64,000 nucleotides of DNA from CALJFL01 sp039964455 (GCA_039964455.1 JBDVXK010000015.1:186001-250000); one strand, 5' to 3'; positions 16,430 to 24,800 are shown, numbered from the stretch's first letter. The notes: generated by a model not told the origin, from the sequence alone. Numbers and translations: made by a program.

Positions 16430-16531
16430 CAGGTGGTCGCGGGAGCATACCCAATGCTCTTAAAGGGAAGCAATTCCTTTATGTTTCACTCCTAATGGTC
16501 TTATTGGGTCCCAAACGGGACCCATTTTTTT
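16430..16531 (+). ncRNA. Candidate orphan small RNA
   Basis: The only gene-free stretch between GH84 and PilZ (16292-16588) carries three successive stem-loops on the plus strand: GAGCAT-N5-ATGCTC (16443-16459), AAAGGGA-N5-TTCCTTT (16462-16480), and a textbook terminator at 16505-16531. Both flanking genes point the other way, so the terminator has no coding gene to serve. The simplest reading is a short untranslated RNA of about 100-140 nt. The 5' end is not determined; a TTGAGC near 16387 may be part of a promoter. I do not recognise the family; it lacks the SRP, 6S and RsmY/Z hallmarks. Confidence 0.45.
16505..16531 (+). terminator. Strong intrinsic terminator, plus strand
   Basis: TGGGTCCC-AAAC-GGGACCCA is a perfect 8-bp stem with a 4-base loop, followed by seven T residues (16525-16531). 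The T-run exists only on the plus-strand side, so it does not serve the flanking minus-strand genes. It supports the small RNA called at 16430-16531. Confidence 0.85.
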
Positions 16532-16588
16532 GCCATTGGGTTATGTAAAACAATATGTTAGCTGCGTTATCTCGAAAGAGGGTTAGAC

Positions 16589-16942
16589 TTACATGGTATG
16601 CGTTGGACGATCCGAATTCAGCGAGCCAGCCAGGTGATTCTCAATTTTTGAGTTAGCCGCAGCATCCTGTTCACTGAACTGCACACCTATCCCGGCCGTG
16701 CGGTTACCCTGGGCACCCCGCGGTGTCACCCACACAACTTTACCCGCAATGGGAATTTTCTCGGGCTCGTCCATCAGGGTAAGCAGCATGAACACTTCGT
16801 CGCCGATGTCGTAAACCTTGTTCGTTGGCACAAACAGGCCGCCATTGGTCAGGAATGGCATATAAGCGGAATAGAGCACGGCCTTGTCTTTAATCGTCAA
16901 AGACAAAATCCCGTTACGGCCCGATTGCTGGCTATCGCTCAT
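16589..16942 (-). CDS. pilZ: PilZ domain protein (type IV pilus assembly PilZ type)
   Basis: A 117-residue single-domain protein like Pseudomonas aeruginosa PilZ, which is needed for type IV pilus biogenesis and lacks the usual cyclic-di-GMP-binding motif. Visible features are the compact barrel (ILSLTIKDKAVLYSAYMPFL, NGGLFVPTNKVYDIGDEVFM, KVVWVTPRGAQGNRTAGIGV) and the absence of an RxxxR / (D/N)xSxxG pair. Its position right after holB is the conserved Pseudomonas locus. The spacing to holB is 49 bp. It ends the long minus-strand run that begins at yceD. Confidence 0.88.
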   Translation of the reverse strand: MSDSQQSGRNGILSLTIKDKAVLYSAYMPFLTNGGLFVPTNKVYDIGDEVFMLLTLMDEPEKIPIAGKVVWVTPRGAQGNRTAGIGVQFSEQDAAANSKIENHLAGSLNSDRPTHTM

Positions 16943-16991
16943 TTACCCCTAACCCCTCTTATTTTGGATAATGGTATCACCACCCCAAGCT

Positions 16992-17951
16992 TCACCCAAC
17001 CGTTGCGAGGCGCGACAGCAAATTATCGAGCATCATTTCGCGATTGGGATTGGATCCGGCACTTAAGGCGGCGCGATTCCGCGTCAATTCATCAAGCAGT
17101 ACATACAGGTCACGCGCCTTCCTGCTGCGCAGCTGATCAGCCTGCAGCCCACGCAAAAGTCGCTGTATATGTGCAGTGACTAGCGAGAGGCTCACCTCCA
17201 GATCTTCTGTCGCAAGCGCTTCGCGAACCTGCGGCACCGTCACTTTCCCCGATACCAGCGCATCCAGCGCTGCGTTTCTTACCGCTACACTGTCGGCATG
17301 GTCGCCCTCAAACATCGCCAGTGCCGGCAGCGGCCGCTGATCTGCCAATTGCAGCAACTGTTCACTGACGGCCCGATCACCAGTCATCTTATCCAGCCAG
17401 TCTGCGGCCAGCTCCTGCTCCGGTATGGGAAATTTAAGCATTTGGCAGCGCGACCTCACCGTAGCGGGCAAGGCGTGCAAACGCTGGCAAACAAGAATAA
17501 TGACAGTCTCGCCAGCGGGCTCTTCAAGACACTTGAGCAAAGCATTAGCTGAACTGGCATTCATCGCGTCTGCGGGCTGCAGTACCAGGACTTTCCGGGC
17601 GCCGTAGGATGCGGTGCGACTGACAAAATCCGTTGCTGAACGAACCTGCTCAACCTTGATGAGGCGACTTTTTTCTTCGGGCGCCAGCCAGCGAAAGTCA
17701 CCGTGGCTGCCGTTAGCGCTTAGATTACAGGCGGAGCAATGCCCGCAGTTCAATCCATCTACAGGCTCATGACACAGCAGCAGCCGAGATAGCGCTGTCG
17801 CAAATACAGCCTTGCCCAGGCCTTCAGGGCCAGCCAGCAACAGCGCATGGGGCAGCTGGTCAGCCGCAAGCTGGTCACCGATTCGCGTCCATTCACGCGA
17901 GTGCCAGGGCAAGGGCGTGCTGATCTCCGGCAGGTTCAATGGTGCACTCAC
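16992..17951 (-). CDS. holB: DNA polymerase III delta-prime subunit
   Basis: Clamp-loader subunit of the replicative polymerase. The protein shows a degenerate P-loop LLLAGPEGLGKAVFATALS, a four-cysteine zinc module (CHEP ... CGHCSACNLSANG), and the SRC motif TVRSRCQML, all typical of delta-prime. I start at a GTG at 17949-17951 that overlaps the tmk TGA as GTGA, giving about 319 residues. A longer reading from a TTG at 17975 would add 8 residues and a 28-bp overlap with tmk. tmk-holB-pilZ is a conserved order. The overlap implies translational coupling. Confidence 0.93.
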   Translation of the reverse strand: MSAPLNLPEISTPLPWHSREWTRIGDQLAADQLPHALLLAGPEGLGKAVFATALSRLLLCHEPVDGLNCGHCSACNLSANGSHGDFRWLAPEEKSRLIKVEQVRSATDFVSRTASYGARKVLVLQPADAMNASSANALLKCLEEPAGETVIILVCQRLHALPATVRSRCQMLKFPIPEQELAADWLDKMTGDRAVSEQLLQLADQRPLPALAMFEGDHADSVAVRNAALDALVSGKVTVPQVREALATEDLEVSLSLVTAHIQRLLRGLQADQLRSRKARDLYVLLDELTRNRAALSAGSNPNREMMLDNLLSRLATVG

Positions 17952-18601
17952 GGCGCTTCTTGCCTCACGCTCCAACAGGTTAGCAGTTCACGGCAAACCT
18001 TCAGTAACTGCTGCTGCACCTCGTCCAACGACTGGCTCGCGTCAATGAGGCGAAAGCGGCCACTGCTTTGCTCCGCCAACTGTAAGTAGGTCGCCCTGAC
18101 CCTCTCGAAGAACTCCAGTTGCTCCTGCTCGAAACGGTCAAGTGCACCGCGCTCACGCGCTCTACCCATTCCAGTTGCTACCGGTGCATCCAGCAGCAAG
18201 GTGTAATCGGGCCGCAAATCACCCTGCACAATCTGTTCAAGTTCACGCACCAGGCGAGCAGAAATCCCACGACCACCGCTTTGGTAGGCATAAGTGGCAT
18301 CGGTAAATCGGTCGCACAGTACCCACCTTCCAGCAGCAAGAGCGGGTTCAATGCGGCTATGCAGATGCTGCGAGCGTGCCGCGAACATCAGCAGCAATTC
18401 CGTAACCGGGTGCACGGATTCGTCTCTCGGCTCTAACAATAACTCCCGAATGGCCTCGGCCATCGCTGTACCACCCGGCTCCCGGGTAACCTCAAGTTCA
18501 ACCCCGTGCTCGCGCAGATAGGCTTCCAGAAATGCGATGTTGGTAGATTTACCAACGCCCTCGCCTCCTTCGACCGTTATGAATAGCCCTCTTGTACGCA
18601 T
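17948..18601 (-). CDS. tmk: Thymidylate kinase
   Basis: Phosphorylates dTMP to dTDP in the dTTP pathway. The 217-residue protein has the P-loop VEGGEGVGKSTNIAFLEAYL (residues about 8-27), the DR(F/Y) motif in LCDRFTDATYAYQSGGRG that binds the nucleotide base and phosphate, and a lid region rich in arginine (GRARERGALDRFE). It ends in a stop that overlaps the holB start and begins 7 bp after the mltG stop, so mltG-tmk-holB are almost certainly one transcript. Length is normal. Confidence 0.96.
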   Translation of the reverse strand: MRTRGLFITVEGGEGVGKSTNIAFLEAYLREHGVELEVTREPGGTAMAEAIRELLLEPRDESVHPVTELLLMFAARSQHLHSRIEPALAAGRWVLCDRFTDATYAYQSGGRGISARLVRELEQIVQGDLRPDYTLLLDAPVATGMGRARERGALDRFEQEQLEFFERVRATYLQLAEQSSGRFRLIDASQSLDEVQQQLLKVCRELLTCWSVRQEAP

Positions 18602-18608
18602 AGCTATG

Positions 18609-19631
18609 TTATTTCTCCGGAGTCGACCGATAATCCTGACGGCGTTTCAGTTGGTATTTACGCACGGCGCGCTCATGCTCTTCAAGCGTCGTACTGAATT
18701 GGTGGCTACCATCCCCTTTGGCAACGAAAAACAGGGTGGTGCCTGCCGCCGGATGCAGTGCTGCATTAATTGCTGCCCGCCCCGCCAGTGCAATGGGTGA
18801 TGGTGGCAGTCCGTGATGGCGATAGCTGTTGTAGGGGTTACCTGCATCCGCAAGATGCTTGCGCCGGAGGTTACCGTCAAAGGCCTCGCCCAGCCCGTAG
18901 ATCACGGTTGGGTCTGTTTGCAGGCGCATACGCTTCTGCAATCTGCGCACAAACACGCCAGCGATCTCGGGTCGCTCTGACGGCACCCCGGTTTCACGTT
19001 CGATGATGGAGGCCATGATTAACGCCTCGTAAGGCGTTTCGTAAGGAAGCTCGGGAGCACGCTCCTGCCACTCCTGGGCAAGCACTTTTTGTAGTTCGGC
19101 ATAGGCACGCTGCAGCACCTGCCAATCACTGTCGCCGCGCTCGAAGCGATAGGTTTCCGGGAGGAACAAGCCTTCGGGAAGTTCCAGCGGCGCGATCAGC
19201 TGGGCAATTCGGGGGTCGTCAGCGCCCGTTAATTCCGCGGCAAGCACGTCGGTGTCCGCCAGTATCGCAATGGCTTTCGACAGTGTTATTCCCTCGGGCA
19301 AGGTAACCGCATAGGAAACCACCCTTCCGCTTTGCAAAAGTGCCAGCAAGGTAACCGGTGTTAATCCCGGTTTCAGGAGATACTCGCCTCGCTTGATGCT
19401 CTGGTCCAAACCTGTCCATCTACCATAGGCTCGCAGGACGTAGGGAAACTCGAAAACACCGTCTGCGACCAATTGCGCGCTGACGGAACGCAGCGAGTCT
19501 CCAGCGACCACATTCAGCGTATAGCCTTCCTGCGGTACGGATAATTCGGTTTCGAAGCGCTTCTTCATTTCCAGCGCACACAAGCCGGCTACTACCGCGA
19601 CTAGCAGAATCAGCATCAGCAGACGTTTCAT
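18609..19631 (-). CDS. mltG: Endolytic peptidoglycan transglycosylase MltG
   Basis: Inner-membrane murein hydrolase that cuts nascent glycan strands and sets their length. The 340-residue protein has an N-terminal membrane anchor (LLMLILLVAVVAGLCALEM), a LysM-like region (YTLNVVAGDSLRSVSAQLV), and the YceG catalytic domain with the active glutamate in MASIIERETGVPSERPEIAG (about residue 218). The conserved DPTVIYGLG and NPYNSYRHHGLPPSPI motifs follow. Its start overlaps the pabC stop by 4 bp. pabC-mltG-tmk-holB is a widely conserved order. Confidence 0.95.
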   Translation of the reverse strand: MKRLLMLILLVAVVAGLCALEMKKRFETELSVPQEGYTLNVVAGDSLRSVSAQLVADGVFEFPYVLRAYGRWTGLDQSIKRGEYLLKPGLTPVTLLALLQSGRVVSYAVTLPEGITLSKAIAILADTDVLAAELTGADDPRIAQLIAPLELPEGLFLPETYRFERGDSDWQVLQRAYAELQKVLAQEWQERAPELPYETPYEALIMASIIERETGVPSERPEIAGVFVRRLQKRMRLQTDPTVIYGLGEAFDGNLRRKHLADAGNPYNSYRHHGLPPSPIALAGRAAINAALHPAAGTTLFFVAKGDGSHQFSTTLEEHERAVRKYQLKRRQDYRSTPEK

Positions 19632-20461
19632 GCGGCCAGCTCTTTGCAGTAATGATCAAACAGCTGAGTGCAGACAGGCTGCTTGGGCCACTGCAAGCCG
19701 CCGAATTCACCTATGGACCTTAAGCCGATGAGGCTATTGCAATAGAATGCCTCATCTGCCGCCTTGAGGTCATCAAGGCTGAGAGAGGTCTCTCGTACAT
19801 TAAGACCGAGATCGGCTGCACGCTCGATCAGGAACCGTCGTCGTGTTCCCGCAATACCGCAATCTTCCAGAACCGGGGTGAGCAAGGTCGCACCCGACAG
19901 CAAAAAAAGATTTCCCGCGGTGACAGAGATCAAAGCGCCAGCCTGATCGAGCATCAGCGCCTCGTCCCAATCGGCAACATCGCGCTCTCTCGCGGCCAAA
20001 ACCTGTTCAAGGCGATTCAGGTGTTTCACGCCAGCCAACGCCGGCTGCTTGCCCCAGCTGACCTTGCTGACGCCAACGCGCGCTGGACGCTGCATAGTCA
20101 TCGGGTCATATGCCATCGGCTGTGCTGACAGCACAATGCGCGCTTCAGGATCAGCCGGCGGCGCATAGCCACGAGGAGCGCTGCCACGAGTCACCGTGAC
20201 GCGTATAGAATAATTGCCCTTTGCATCAAGCGTTGCCAGCGCAGCATCAAGATGCCGGGCGACTGTGTCGTTGAGAGGAGGAAAATGCAGCGCCGCCAAA
20301 CCGCTGCGCAGGCGATCGAAATGCAGGTCTCTTAAGGGGATGCGACCATTGACCGCTAACAGGGTCTCAAACAGCCCGTCCCCATAGTCCAGGCCACGAT
20401 CCGGAAGCGGTAGGCTGTCGGCCCTGCATCCGTCTATCCAGGTTGCGAGGGCATCGGGCAC
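19628..20461 (-). CDS. pabC: Aminodeoxychorismate lyase
   Basis: PLP enzyme of fold type IV that converts 4-amino-4-deoxychorismate to p-aminobenzoate and pyruvate for folate synthesis. The 277-residue chain shows GLDYGDGLFETLL near the start, the PLP-lysine region GVKHLNRLEQVLAARE (about residues 140-155), and the cofactor phosphate-binding stretch near CGIAGTRRRFLIERA. The length is usual. It lies 8 bp after fabF and overlaps mltG by 4 bp, within the fatty-acid gene run. A branched-chain aminotransferase-like activity is the main alternative, but the location favours PabC. Confidence 0.92.
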   Translation of the reverse strand: MPDALATWIDGCRADSLPLPDRGLDYGDGLFETLLAVNGRIPLRDLHFDRLRSGLAALHFPPLNDTVARHLDAALATLDAKGNYSIRVTVTRGSAPRGYAPPADPEARIVLSAQPMAYDPMTMQRPARVGVSKVSWGKQPALAGVKHLNRLEQVLAARERDVADWDEALMLDQAGALISVTAGNLFLLSGATLLTPVLEDCGIAGTRRRFLIERAADLGLNVRETSLSLDDLKAADEAFYCNSLIGLRSIGEFGGLQWPKQPVCTQLFDHYCKELAA

Positions 20462-20469
20462 CGGTTCGG

Positions 20470-21711
20470 TCAGCCCACTTTGCCAAACAGTAGCGAGCCA
20501 TTGGTGCCGCCGAACCCAAAGGAATTAGACAGCACACATTCGATAGGACGCTCTTGCGCTGTATGCGCCACGTAGTTGAGATTACAGCCATCATCGAGAT
20601 TATCGAGGTTGATTGTCGGTGGTGCGACCTGGTCACGTAAGGCCAGCACAGAAAATATAGCCTCCACCGAACCTGCGGCGCCTAACAGGTGGCCTATCAT
20701 GGATTTTGTTGAACTGACGGCTACCTGCGCTGCAGCGCTGCCCATTACGGTCTCAACAGCCTTACTCTCGGCGACATCGCCCGCAGGCGTCGACGTACCG
20801 TGAGCATTGATGTAGTTGACCTTATCCTCCGCAACGCCGGCATCATTAATTGCGTTGCGCATAGACGCAGCGGCACCTCGACCATCCTCAGGAGGCAGCG
20901 TCATGTGATAGGCATCACCACTCATACCAAAGCCCAGTAGCTCGGCGTAAATGTTCGCACCGCGGGCCACGGCTGATTCATATTCTTCAAGCATCATCAC
21001 ACCGGCCCCGTCACCCAGAACAAAGCCGTCGCGATCTCTGTCCCACGGCCGCGATGCGGCTTCCGGGTCGTCATTACGCGTAGACAAGGCCCTGGCGGCA
21101 GCAAAGCCTCCCAGCCCTACCGGGGTGGTTGCCATTTCAGCGCCGCCCACCAACATGGCATCGGCATCGCCCTGAGCAATCATTCGCGCACCCAGCCCTA
21201 TATTGTGGGTGCCCGTCGTGCACGCGGTGACCACCGCGATATTTGGCCCCTGCATGCCGTATTTCACTGACAAGTTACCGGCAATCATATTGATGATGGA
21301 ACCAGGAACGAAGAACGGCGATATTCGCCTTGGGCCCGAGTCCGAAACAATGTGGGTATTCTTTTCTATCTGGCCAATGCCACCGATTCCCGACCCTATG
21401 GCACAACCCACGCGGGCGCGATTCTCGTCAGTGACCTCAAAGCCCGAATCCTCGACCGCCTGAATGCCAGCCGCCATACCGTACTGGACGAACACGTCCA
21501 TTTTGCGGGCATCCTTGGCAGCCATGTAGAGGGTGGGGTCAAAGTCTTTAACACTGGCACTGAACTGCGTGCTGTAGGCCGAAACGTCAAACGCCTCAAT
21601 GGGTGCGGCACCACTCTTCCCTGCCAGTATATTGGCCCAGGTTTCGTCAACCGTGAGGCCCACGGGACTGACCATACCGAGGCCGGTCACCACAACTCGT
21701 CTGCCAATCAT
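20470..21711 (-). CDS. fabF: Beta-ketoacyl-ACP synthase II
   Basis: Elongating condensing enzyme of type II fatty-acid synthesis; it joins malonyl-ACP to acyl-ACP. The 413-residue protein has the catalytic Cys-His-His set: cysteine in VTACTTGTHNIG (about residue 163), histidine in NAHGTSTPAGD (about residue 304) and histidine in KSMIGHLLGAAG (about residue 340). The C-terminal glycine-rich SNSFGFGGTNGSL is also present. It is downstream of acpP in the usual acpP-fabF order. An intrinsic-type hairpin at 21751-21788 lies between them, so full transcription into fabF may be attenuated. Confidence 0.96.
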   Translation of the reverse strand: MIGRRVVVTGLGMVSPVGLTVDETWANILAGKSGAAPIEAFDVSAYSTQFSASVKDFDPTLYMAAKDARKMDVFVQYGMAAGIQAVEDSGFEVTDENRARVGCAIGSGIGGIGQIEKNTHIVSDSGPRRISPFFVPGSIINMIAGNLSVKYGMQGPNIAVVTACTTGTHNIGLGARMIAQGDADAMLVGGAEMATTPVGLGGFAAARALSTRNDDPEAASRPWDRDRDGFVLGDGAGVMMLEEYESAVARGANIYAELLGFGMSGDAYHMTLPPEDGRGAAASMRNAINDAGVAEDKVNYINAHGTSTPAGDVAESKAVETVMGSAAAQVAVSSTKSMIGHLLGAAGSVEAIFSVLALRDQVAPPTINLDNLDDGCNLNYVAHTAQERPIECVLSNSFGFGGTNGSLLFGKVG

Positions 21712-21750
21712 GGTGCGTGCTCCTGTAAGCTGAAAGATGGGGGAAGCATA

Positions 21751-21788
21751 AAGAAGAAAAGCCGCGCTATCAAAGACAGAGCGGCTTT
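21751..21788 (-). terminator. Partial terminator between acpP and fabF
   Basis: AAAGCCGC (minus strand, from 21788) pairs with GCGGCTTT (to 21758) in an 8-bp stem with a 15-base loop. It is followed on the minus strand by TTCTTCTTT. It lies just past acpP. Such leaky terminators are common after acpP, because acyl carrier protein is needed in much greater amount than FabF. Confidence 0.65.
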
Positions 21789-21807
21789 CATTATAAGTCG
21801 GTTACGA

Positions 21808-22044
21808 TCAGGCGAGATTTTCGTTGATGTAATCGATTGCCAATTTAACTGTAGTGATTTTCTCGGCTTCTTCATCGGGGATTTCAGTTTCGAACTCCTC
21901 CTCGAGAGCCATGACCAGTTCGACAGTATCAAGTGAGTCCGCACCCAGATCCTCAACAAACGAGGCTTCAGTTTGTACTTCGTCTTCTTTAACGCCCAGC
22001 TGTTCTGCGACAATCTTTTTTACGCGCTCTTCAATGCTGCTCAT
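21808..22044 (-). CDS. acpP: Acyl carrier protein
   Basis: Carries growing acyl chains on a 4'-phosphopantetheine arm. The 78-residue acidic protein has the attachment serine in the invariant DLGADSLDTVELVMALEEEF segment (serine about residue 37) and a typical four-helix ACP sequence from MSSIEERVKKIVAEQLGVKE. Length matches the family exactly. It is flanked by fabG and fabF in the conserved order. It is preceded by a 99-bp gap with an AT-rich promoter-like stretch (TAAAAT near 22090-22100) and followed by a partial terminator, suggesting an extra acpP-rich transcript. Confidence 0.98.
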   Translation of the reverse strand: MSSIEERVKKIVAEQLGVKEDEVQTEASFVEDLGADSLDTVELVMALEEEFETEIPDEEAEKITTVKLAIDYINENLA

Positions 22045-22083
22045 GATTACTCCTGATTTTGGTAGAGAACAAACCCTATTATT

Positions 22084-22150
22084 TGGCCTGAGGCCGCATT
22101 TTACTCTGATTTTAGACGAGTAATAAACATTTTTTCTATGGCCTCAGGCC
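22084..22150 (-). repeat. Two inverted copies of GGCCTSAGGCC around the fabG 3' end
   Basis: GGCCTGAGGCC lies at 22085-22095 and GGCCTCAGGCC at 22140-22150; the second overlaps the fabG stop codon (22144-22146). Each is nearly self-complementary, and they are exact reverse complements of each other, so the fabG-acpP intercistronic RNA can fold either into two small hairpins or into one 11-bp stem with a 44-nt loop. A role in mRNA processing or segmental stability is possible. Confidence 0.4.
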
Positions 22151-22887
22151 ATGTGCATACCGCCATTGATATGTACCGTCTCGCCGGTGATGTAAGCGGC
22201 GGCGTCGCTGCACAAAAAAGCAACAAGGGCGGCGATCTCAGCTGGCGCACCCAACCGCCCCAGCGGTATCTGCCCCAGCATCAGCTCGCGCTGATCATCT
22301 GACAGTTCGCGGGTCATATCGGTATCGATAAAACCGGGGGCCACGCAGTTTACGGTGACTGAGCGGGAGCCCAATTCACGGGCCAGTGCCCGCGAGAACC
22401 CCTCGGCACCCGCTTTAGTGGCCGCGTAATTGCTCTGACCAATATTACCCATAGAGCCAACCACTGACGTGATATTGATAATCCTGCCCCAGCGAGCCTT
22501 GGTCATGCCCCGCAAACAAGCCTTGCTGACCCGATACAGGGCACTCAGGTTGGTATCGACCACATCCTGCCACTCATCGCTTTTCATGCGCATCAACAGG
22601 TTGTCGCGTGTAATCCCGGCATTGTTGACCAGTACCAGGGGGGCGCCGAAGCGGGCCGCGATGTCCTTGACGACCTCACTGACACTGGCCTCGTCCGCGA
22701 CGTTCAGCTTCATGCCGCAGCCTGCGTTCTCAATACTCTGGAGGTAAGCCGAAATACTCTGGGCACCGGCATCGCTGGTCGCCGTCCCTATTACTGTAAA
22801 GCCGCCCTTCGCCAGCTCCTCGGCTATCGCCCTGCCTATACCCCGGCTAGCGCCGGTAACCAATGCAATTTTTGCAGTCTCTGTCAT
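22144..22887 (-). CDS. fabG: 3-oxoacyl-ACP reductase
   Basis: NADPH-dependent short-chain dehydrogenase that performs the first reduction in fatty-acid elongation. The 247-residue chain has the cofactor motif VTGASRGIGRAIAEELA (residues about 10-26), the NNAGITRDNLLMRM segment, and the Ser-Tyr-Lys catalytic set in NITSVVGSMGNIGQSNYAAT followed by KAG. Length and motifs are standard. It lies 27 bp after fabD and before acpP, the conserved gene order. Confidence 0.97.
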   Translation of the reverse strand: MTETAKIALVTGASRGIGRAIAEELAKGGFTVIGTATSDAGAQSISAYLQSIENAGCGMKLNVADEASVSEVVKDIAARFGAPLVLVNNAGITRDNLLMRMKSDEWQDVVDTNLSALYRVSKACLRGMTKARWGRIINITSVVGSMGNIGQSNYAATKAGAEGFSRALARELGSRSVTVNCVAPGFIDTDMTRELSDDQRELMLGQIPLGRLGAPAEIAALVAFLCSDAAAYITGETVHINGGMHMA

Positions 22888-22914
22888 CTGGCTTTTCTCC
22901 TAAGGCTTATCTGT

Positions 22915-23862
22915 TCAGGCCAAGTCAGTCAGCGTTTGTTGAAAGCCCTCGGGCTCCTCCAGAGAGAAGCTGGCCAGCGACTTATCGATTCGCCGGTTCA
23001 GTCCGCTCAACACCTTACCTGGCCCGCACTCTACAAGCTGCGTCACACCCGCGCTGGTCATGGCGCCTATACATTGAGTCCACTGTACCGGGCTGTAGAT
23101 CTGTTGCACCAGCAACGCCCTGATCTGCTCCGGATCTGATTCCCTGCCGGCATGAACATTGTGCACCACAGGCACTGCGGGGGCACTGATGGCAATATCA
23201 GCAATTGCCTCTTTCAGGCGCTCTCCTGCCGGCTTCATCAGCTCCGTATGGAAAGGTGCACTGACAGGCAGCGGCAGCGCACGCTTCGCTCCGCCCTCTT
23301 TTAATGCCTCGATGGCAGCGTCAACGGCGCCGGTCGTGCCGGCAATGACCACCTGCCCGGGAGAGTTGAAATTTACCGCCGCTACGACACCGCCAGTATT
23401 GGCAGCGACTTCAGCACAAATCGTGTTTATGGCGTCGTCTTCCATGCCAATAATCGCGGCCATGGCACCCTCACCCACGGGTACCGCACTTTGCATAAAA
23501 CTGCCGCGTTGGCGCACCAGGTTTACCGCATCGGCAAAACCCAGCGCCTGGGCGCACACCAGGGCCGAAAACTCGCCCAGACTATGGCCGGCCATTACCG
23601 CGGGTGCAGGGCCGCCGGCGTCACACCAGGCGCGCCAAAGGGCGACACTTGCCGACAACAAAACTGGCTGCGTTGTTTCCGTGAGATTAAGCGCTTCCTG
23701 CTCGCCGTTCTGGATCAGGTCCCAAACGTCGTATCCAAGCGTATCTGAAGCTTCGGCGAAGGTGTCCCGCACGGCCAGAAACTGCTCATGCGCGGCGGCT
23801 AGCATGCCCACTTTTTGAGAGCCCTGCCCTGGAAACACAAATGCAAGCGATTGGTCGGTCAT
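22915..23862 (-). CDS. fabD: Malonyl-CoA:ACP transacylase
   Basis: Transfers the malonyl group from CoA to ACP, supplying the extender unit for fatty-acid synthesis. The 315-residue protein has FVFPGQGSQKVGM at the N-terminus, the nucleophile serine in MAGHSLGEFSALV (about residue 93), the arginine in NLVRQRGSFMQ (about residue 118) and the catalytic histidine in PVVHNVHAG (about residue 204). It directly follows rpmF after a 210-bp gap; the usual plsX between them is absent. Confidence 0.96.
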   Translation of the reverse strand: MTDQSLAFVFPGQGSQKVGMLAAAHEQFLAVRDTFAEASDTLGYDVWDLIQNGEQEALNLTETTQPVLLSASVALWRAWCDAGGPAPAVMAGHSLGEFSALVCAQALGFADAVNLVRQRGSFMQSAVPVGEGAMAAIIGMEDDAINTICAEVAANTGGVVAAVNFNSPGQVVIAGTTGAVDAAIEALKEGGAKRALPLPVSAPFHTELMKPAGERLKEAIADIAISAPAVPVVHNVHAGRESDPEQIRALLVQQIYSPVQWTQCIGAMTSAGVTQLVECGPGKVLSGLNRRIDKSLASFSLEEPEGFQQTLTDLA

Positions 23863-24072
23863 CTAGCTTTCCTTTGATGTATTAGCGAGGCGCAGGCGCA
23901 AGCTCGAGATGATACCTCGAAAAGGCCCTGCTGGGACTTGGGTGATGTTGACAGCGCTTGCTTGCGCGGGAGGTGAAGATGCGGAGGCAGGCGCCTCCGC
24001 GGAGATTTTGCAACGGTACGTTCGACCGCGGGAAACACTACCAGTGCTTTCCTCTGCAACAGATCTTTAAAT
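23863..24072 (-). other. rpmF-fabD gap with a perfect hairpin, in place of plsX
   Basis: This 210-bp interval occupies the place where plsX (roughly 1 kb) normally sits. No supported coding frame is visible and no PlsX-like sequence was recognised. It contains a perfect stem, GCGGAGGC-N4-GCCTCCGC at 23981-24000, without a T-run. It may hold a processing site or promoter for fabD. Confidence 0.5.
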
Positions 24073-24255
24073 TTAGTCTTCGCTTCCTGTATCTACCACT
24101 TTCTTGCCGCGGTAGAAGCCGTCTGCACTTACGTGATGACGACGGTGAGTTTCGCCTGATGTCTGGTCGACAGCCAGGGTAGAACCCGCCAGTGAATCGT
24201 GTGAACGGCGCATGCCGCGACGCGAACGTGTCTTCTTACTCTTCTGAACAGCCAT
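24073..24255 (-). CDS. rpmF: 50S ribosomal protein L32
   Basis: Small basic protein of the large ribosomal subunit. The 60-residue chain begins MAVQKSKKTRSRRGMRRSHD, the invariant L32 start, followed by LAGSTLAVDQTSGETHRRHH. It keeps the histidine-rich centre but not the four zinc cysteines of some homologues, as is normal for gammaproteobacteria. It lies 9 bp after yceD in the conserved yceD-rpmF pair, in the operon driven by the promoter at 24801-24829. Confidence 0.97.
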   Translation of the reverse strand: MAVQKSKKTRSRRGMRRSHDSLAGSTLAVDQTSGETHRRHHVSADGFYRGKKVVDTGSED

Positions 24256-24264
24256 AACTAACTC

Positions 24265-24792
24265 CTACTCTTTGCCGGGCTTTAACTGCGCCAGCACGTC
24301 AAACGGGTTGGGCTTATCGCTCTTCGCCACCTCTGGGGTAGCTGGCTGCGATAAATCCACCAATATTTTGTTGCAATCCTCGTTGCTGTGGTTGCTGAAG
24401 GCCGGTAACGCCAATATCAGCTCATCTTCCACTAGCTCCCAGAGATCACAAGCCTCGTCACAGATCACTGCATCGAGGTGCTTGGGTAGGTGCCGGGCCT
24501 CTTCATCGGTCCAAACCACCGCCAAGGTGTTCTCGCTGGCTACCTTCGCTGGCATGGCCTCGAGGCAGCGCTGGCAGGTTACTGCCACTTCTGCATCCAA
24601 ACCTACCTTCACGAGGTAACGGTTTTCCTCGTCCCTTGAGCACACCAACTCCGCCTGAATGCTGCCTTCTCCTGACGCCAGTAACTCGCCGAAACGCTGC
24701 AAATCGTGCGGTTTCAGTGCCCCCTGTATACTCACACCACGCGCGGCTGCCTTTCGCACATCCAGCGTCTTGGGGAGGGGCTCTATCAACAT
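24265..24792 (-). CDS. yceD: YceD / DUF177 family protein
   Basis: A 175-residue protein of the DUF177 family, nearly always found next to rpmF and linked to 23S rRNA accumulation or ribosome assembly. Evidence includes LPKTLDVRKAAARGVSIQGA at the N-terminus, matching the family start, the cysteine pair VTCQRCLEAM (about residues 93-102) and the acidic VICDEACDLWELVEDELILA region. The start codon at 24790-24792 is only 8 bp past the end of a near-consensus -10 box, so the message is probably leaderless or nearly so. Confidence 0.92.
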   Translation of the reverse strand: MLIEPLPKTLDVRKAAARGVSIQGALKPHDLQRFGELLASGEGSIQAELVCSRDEENRYLVKVGLDAEVAVTCQRCLEAMPAKVASENTLAVVWTDEEARHLPKHLDAVICDEACDLWELVEDELILALPAFSNHSNEDCNKILVDLSQPATPEVAKSDKPNPFDVLAQLKPGKE

Positions 24793-24800
24793 AGGCGCGC

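Noticed and set aside
16430..16531. RsmY/RsmZ-like RNA
   Set aside because: Only two GGA motifs are present and they are in stems rather than in repeated hairpin loops.
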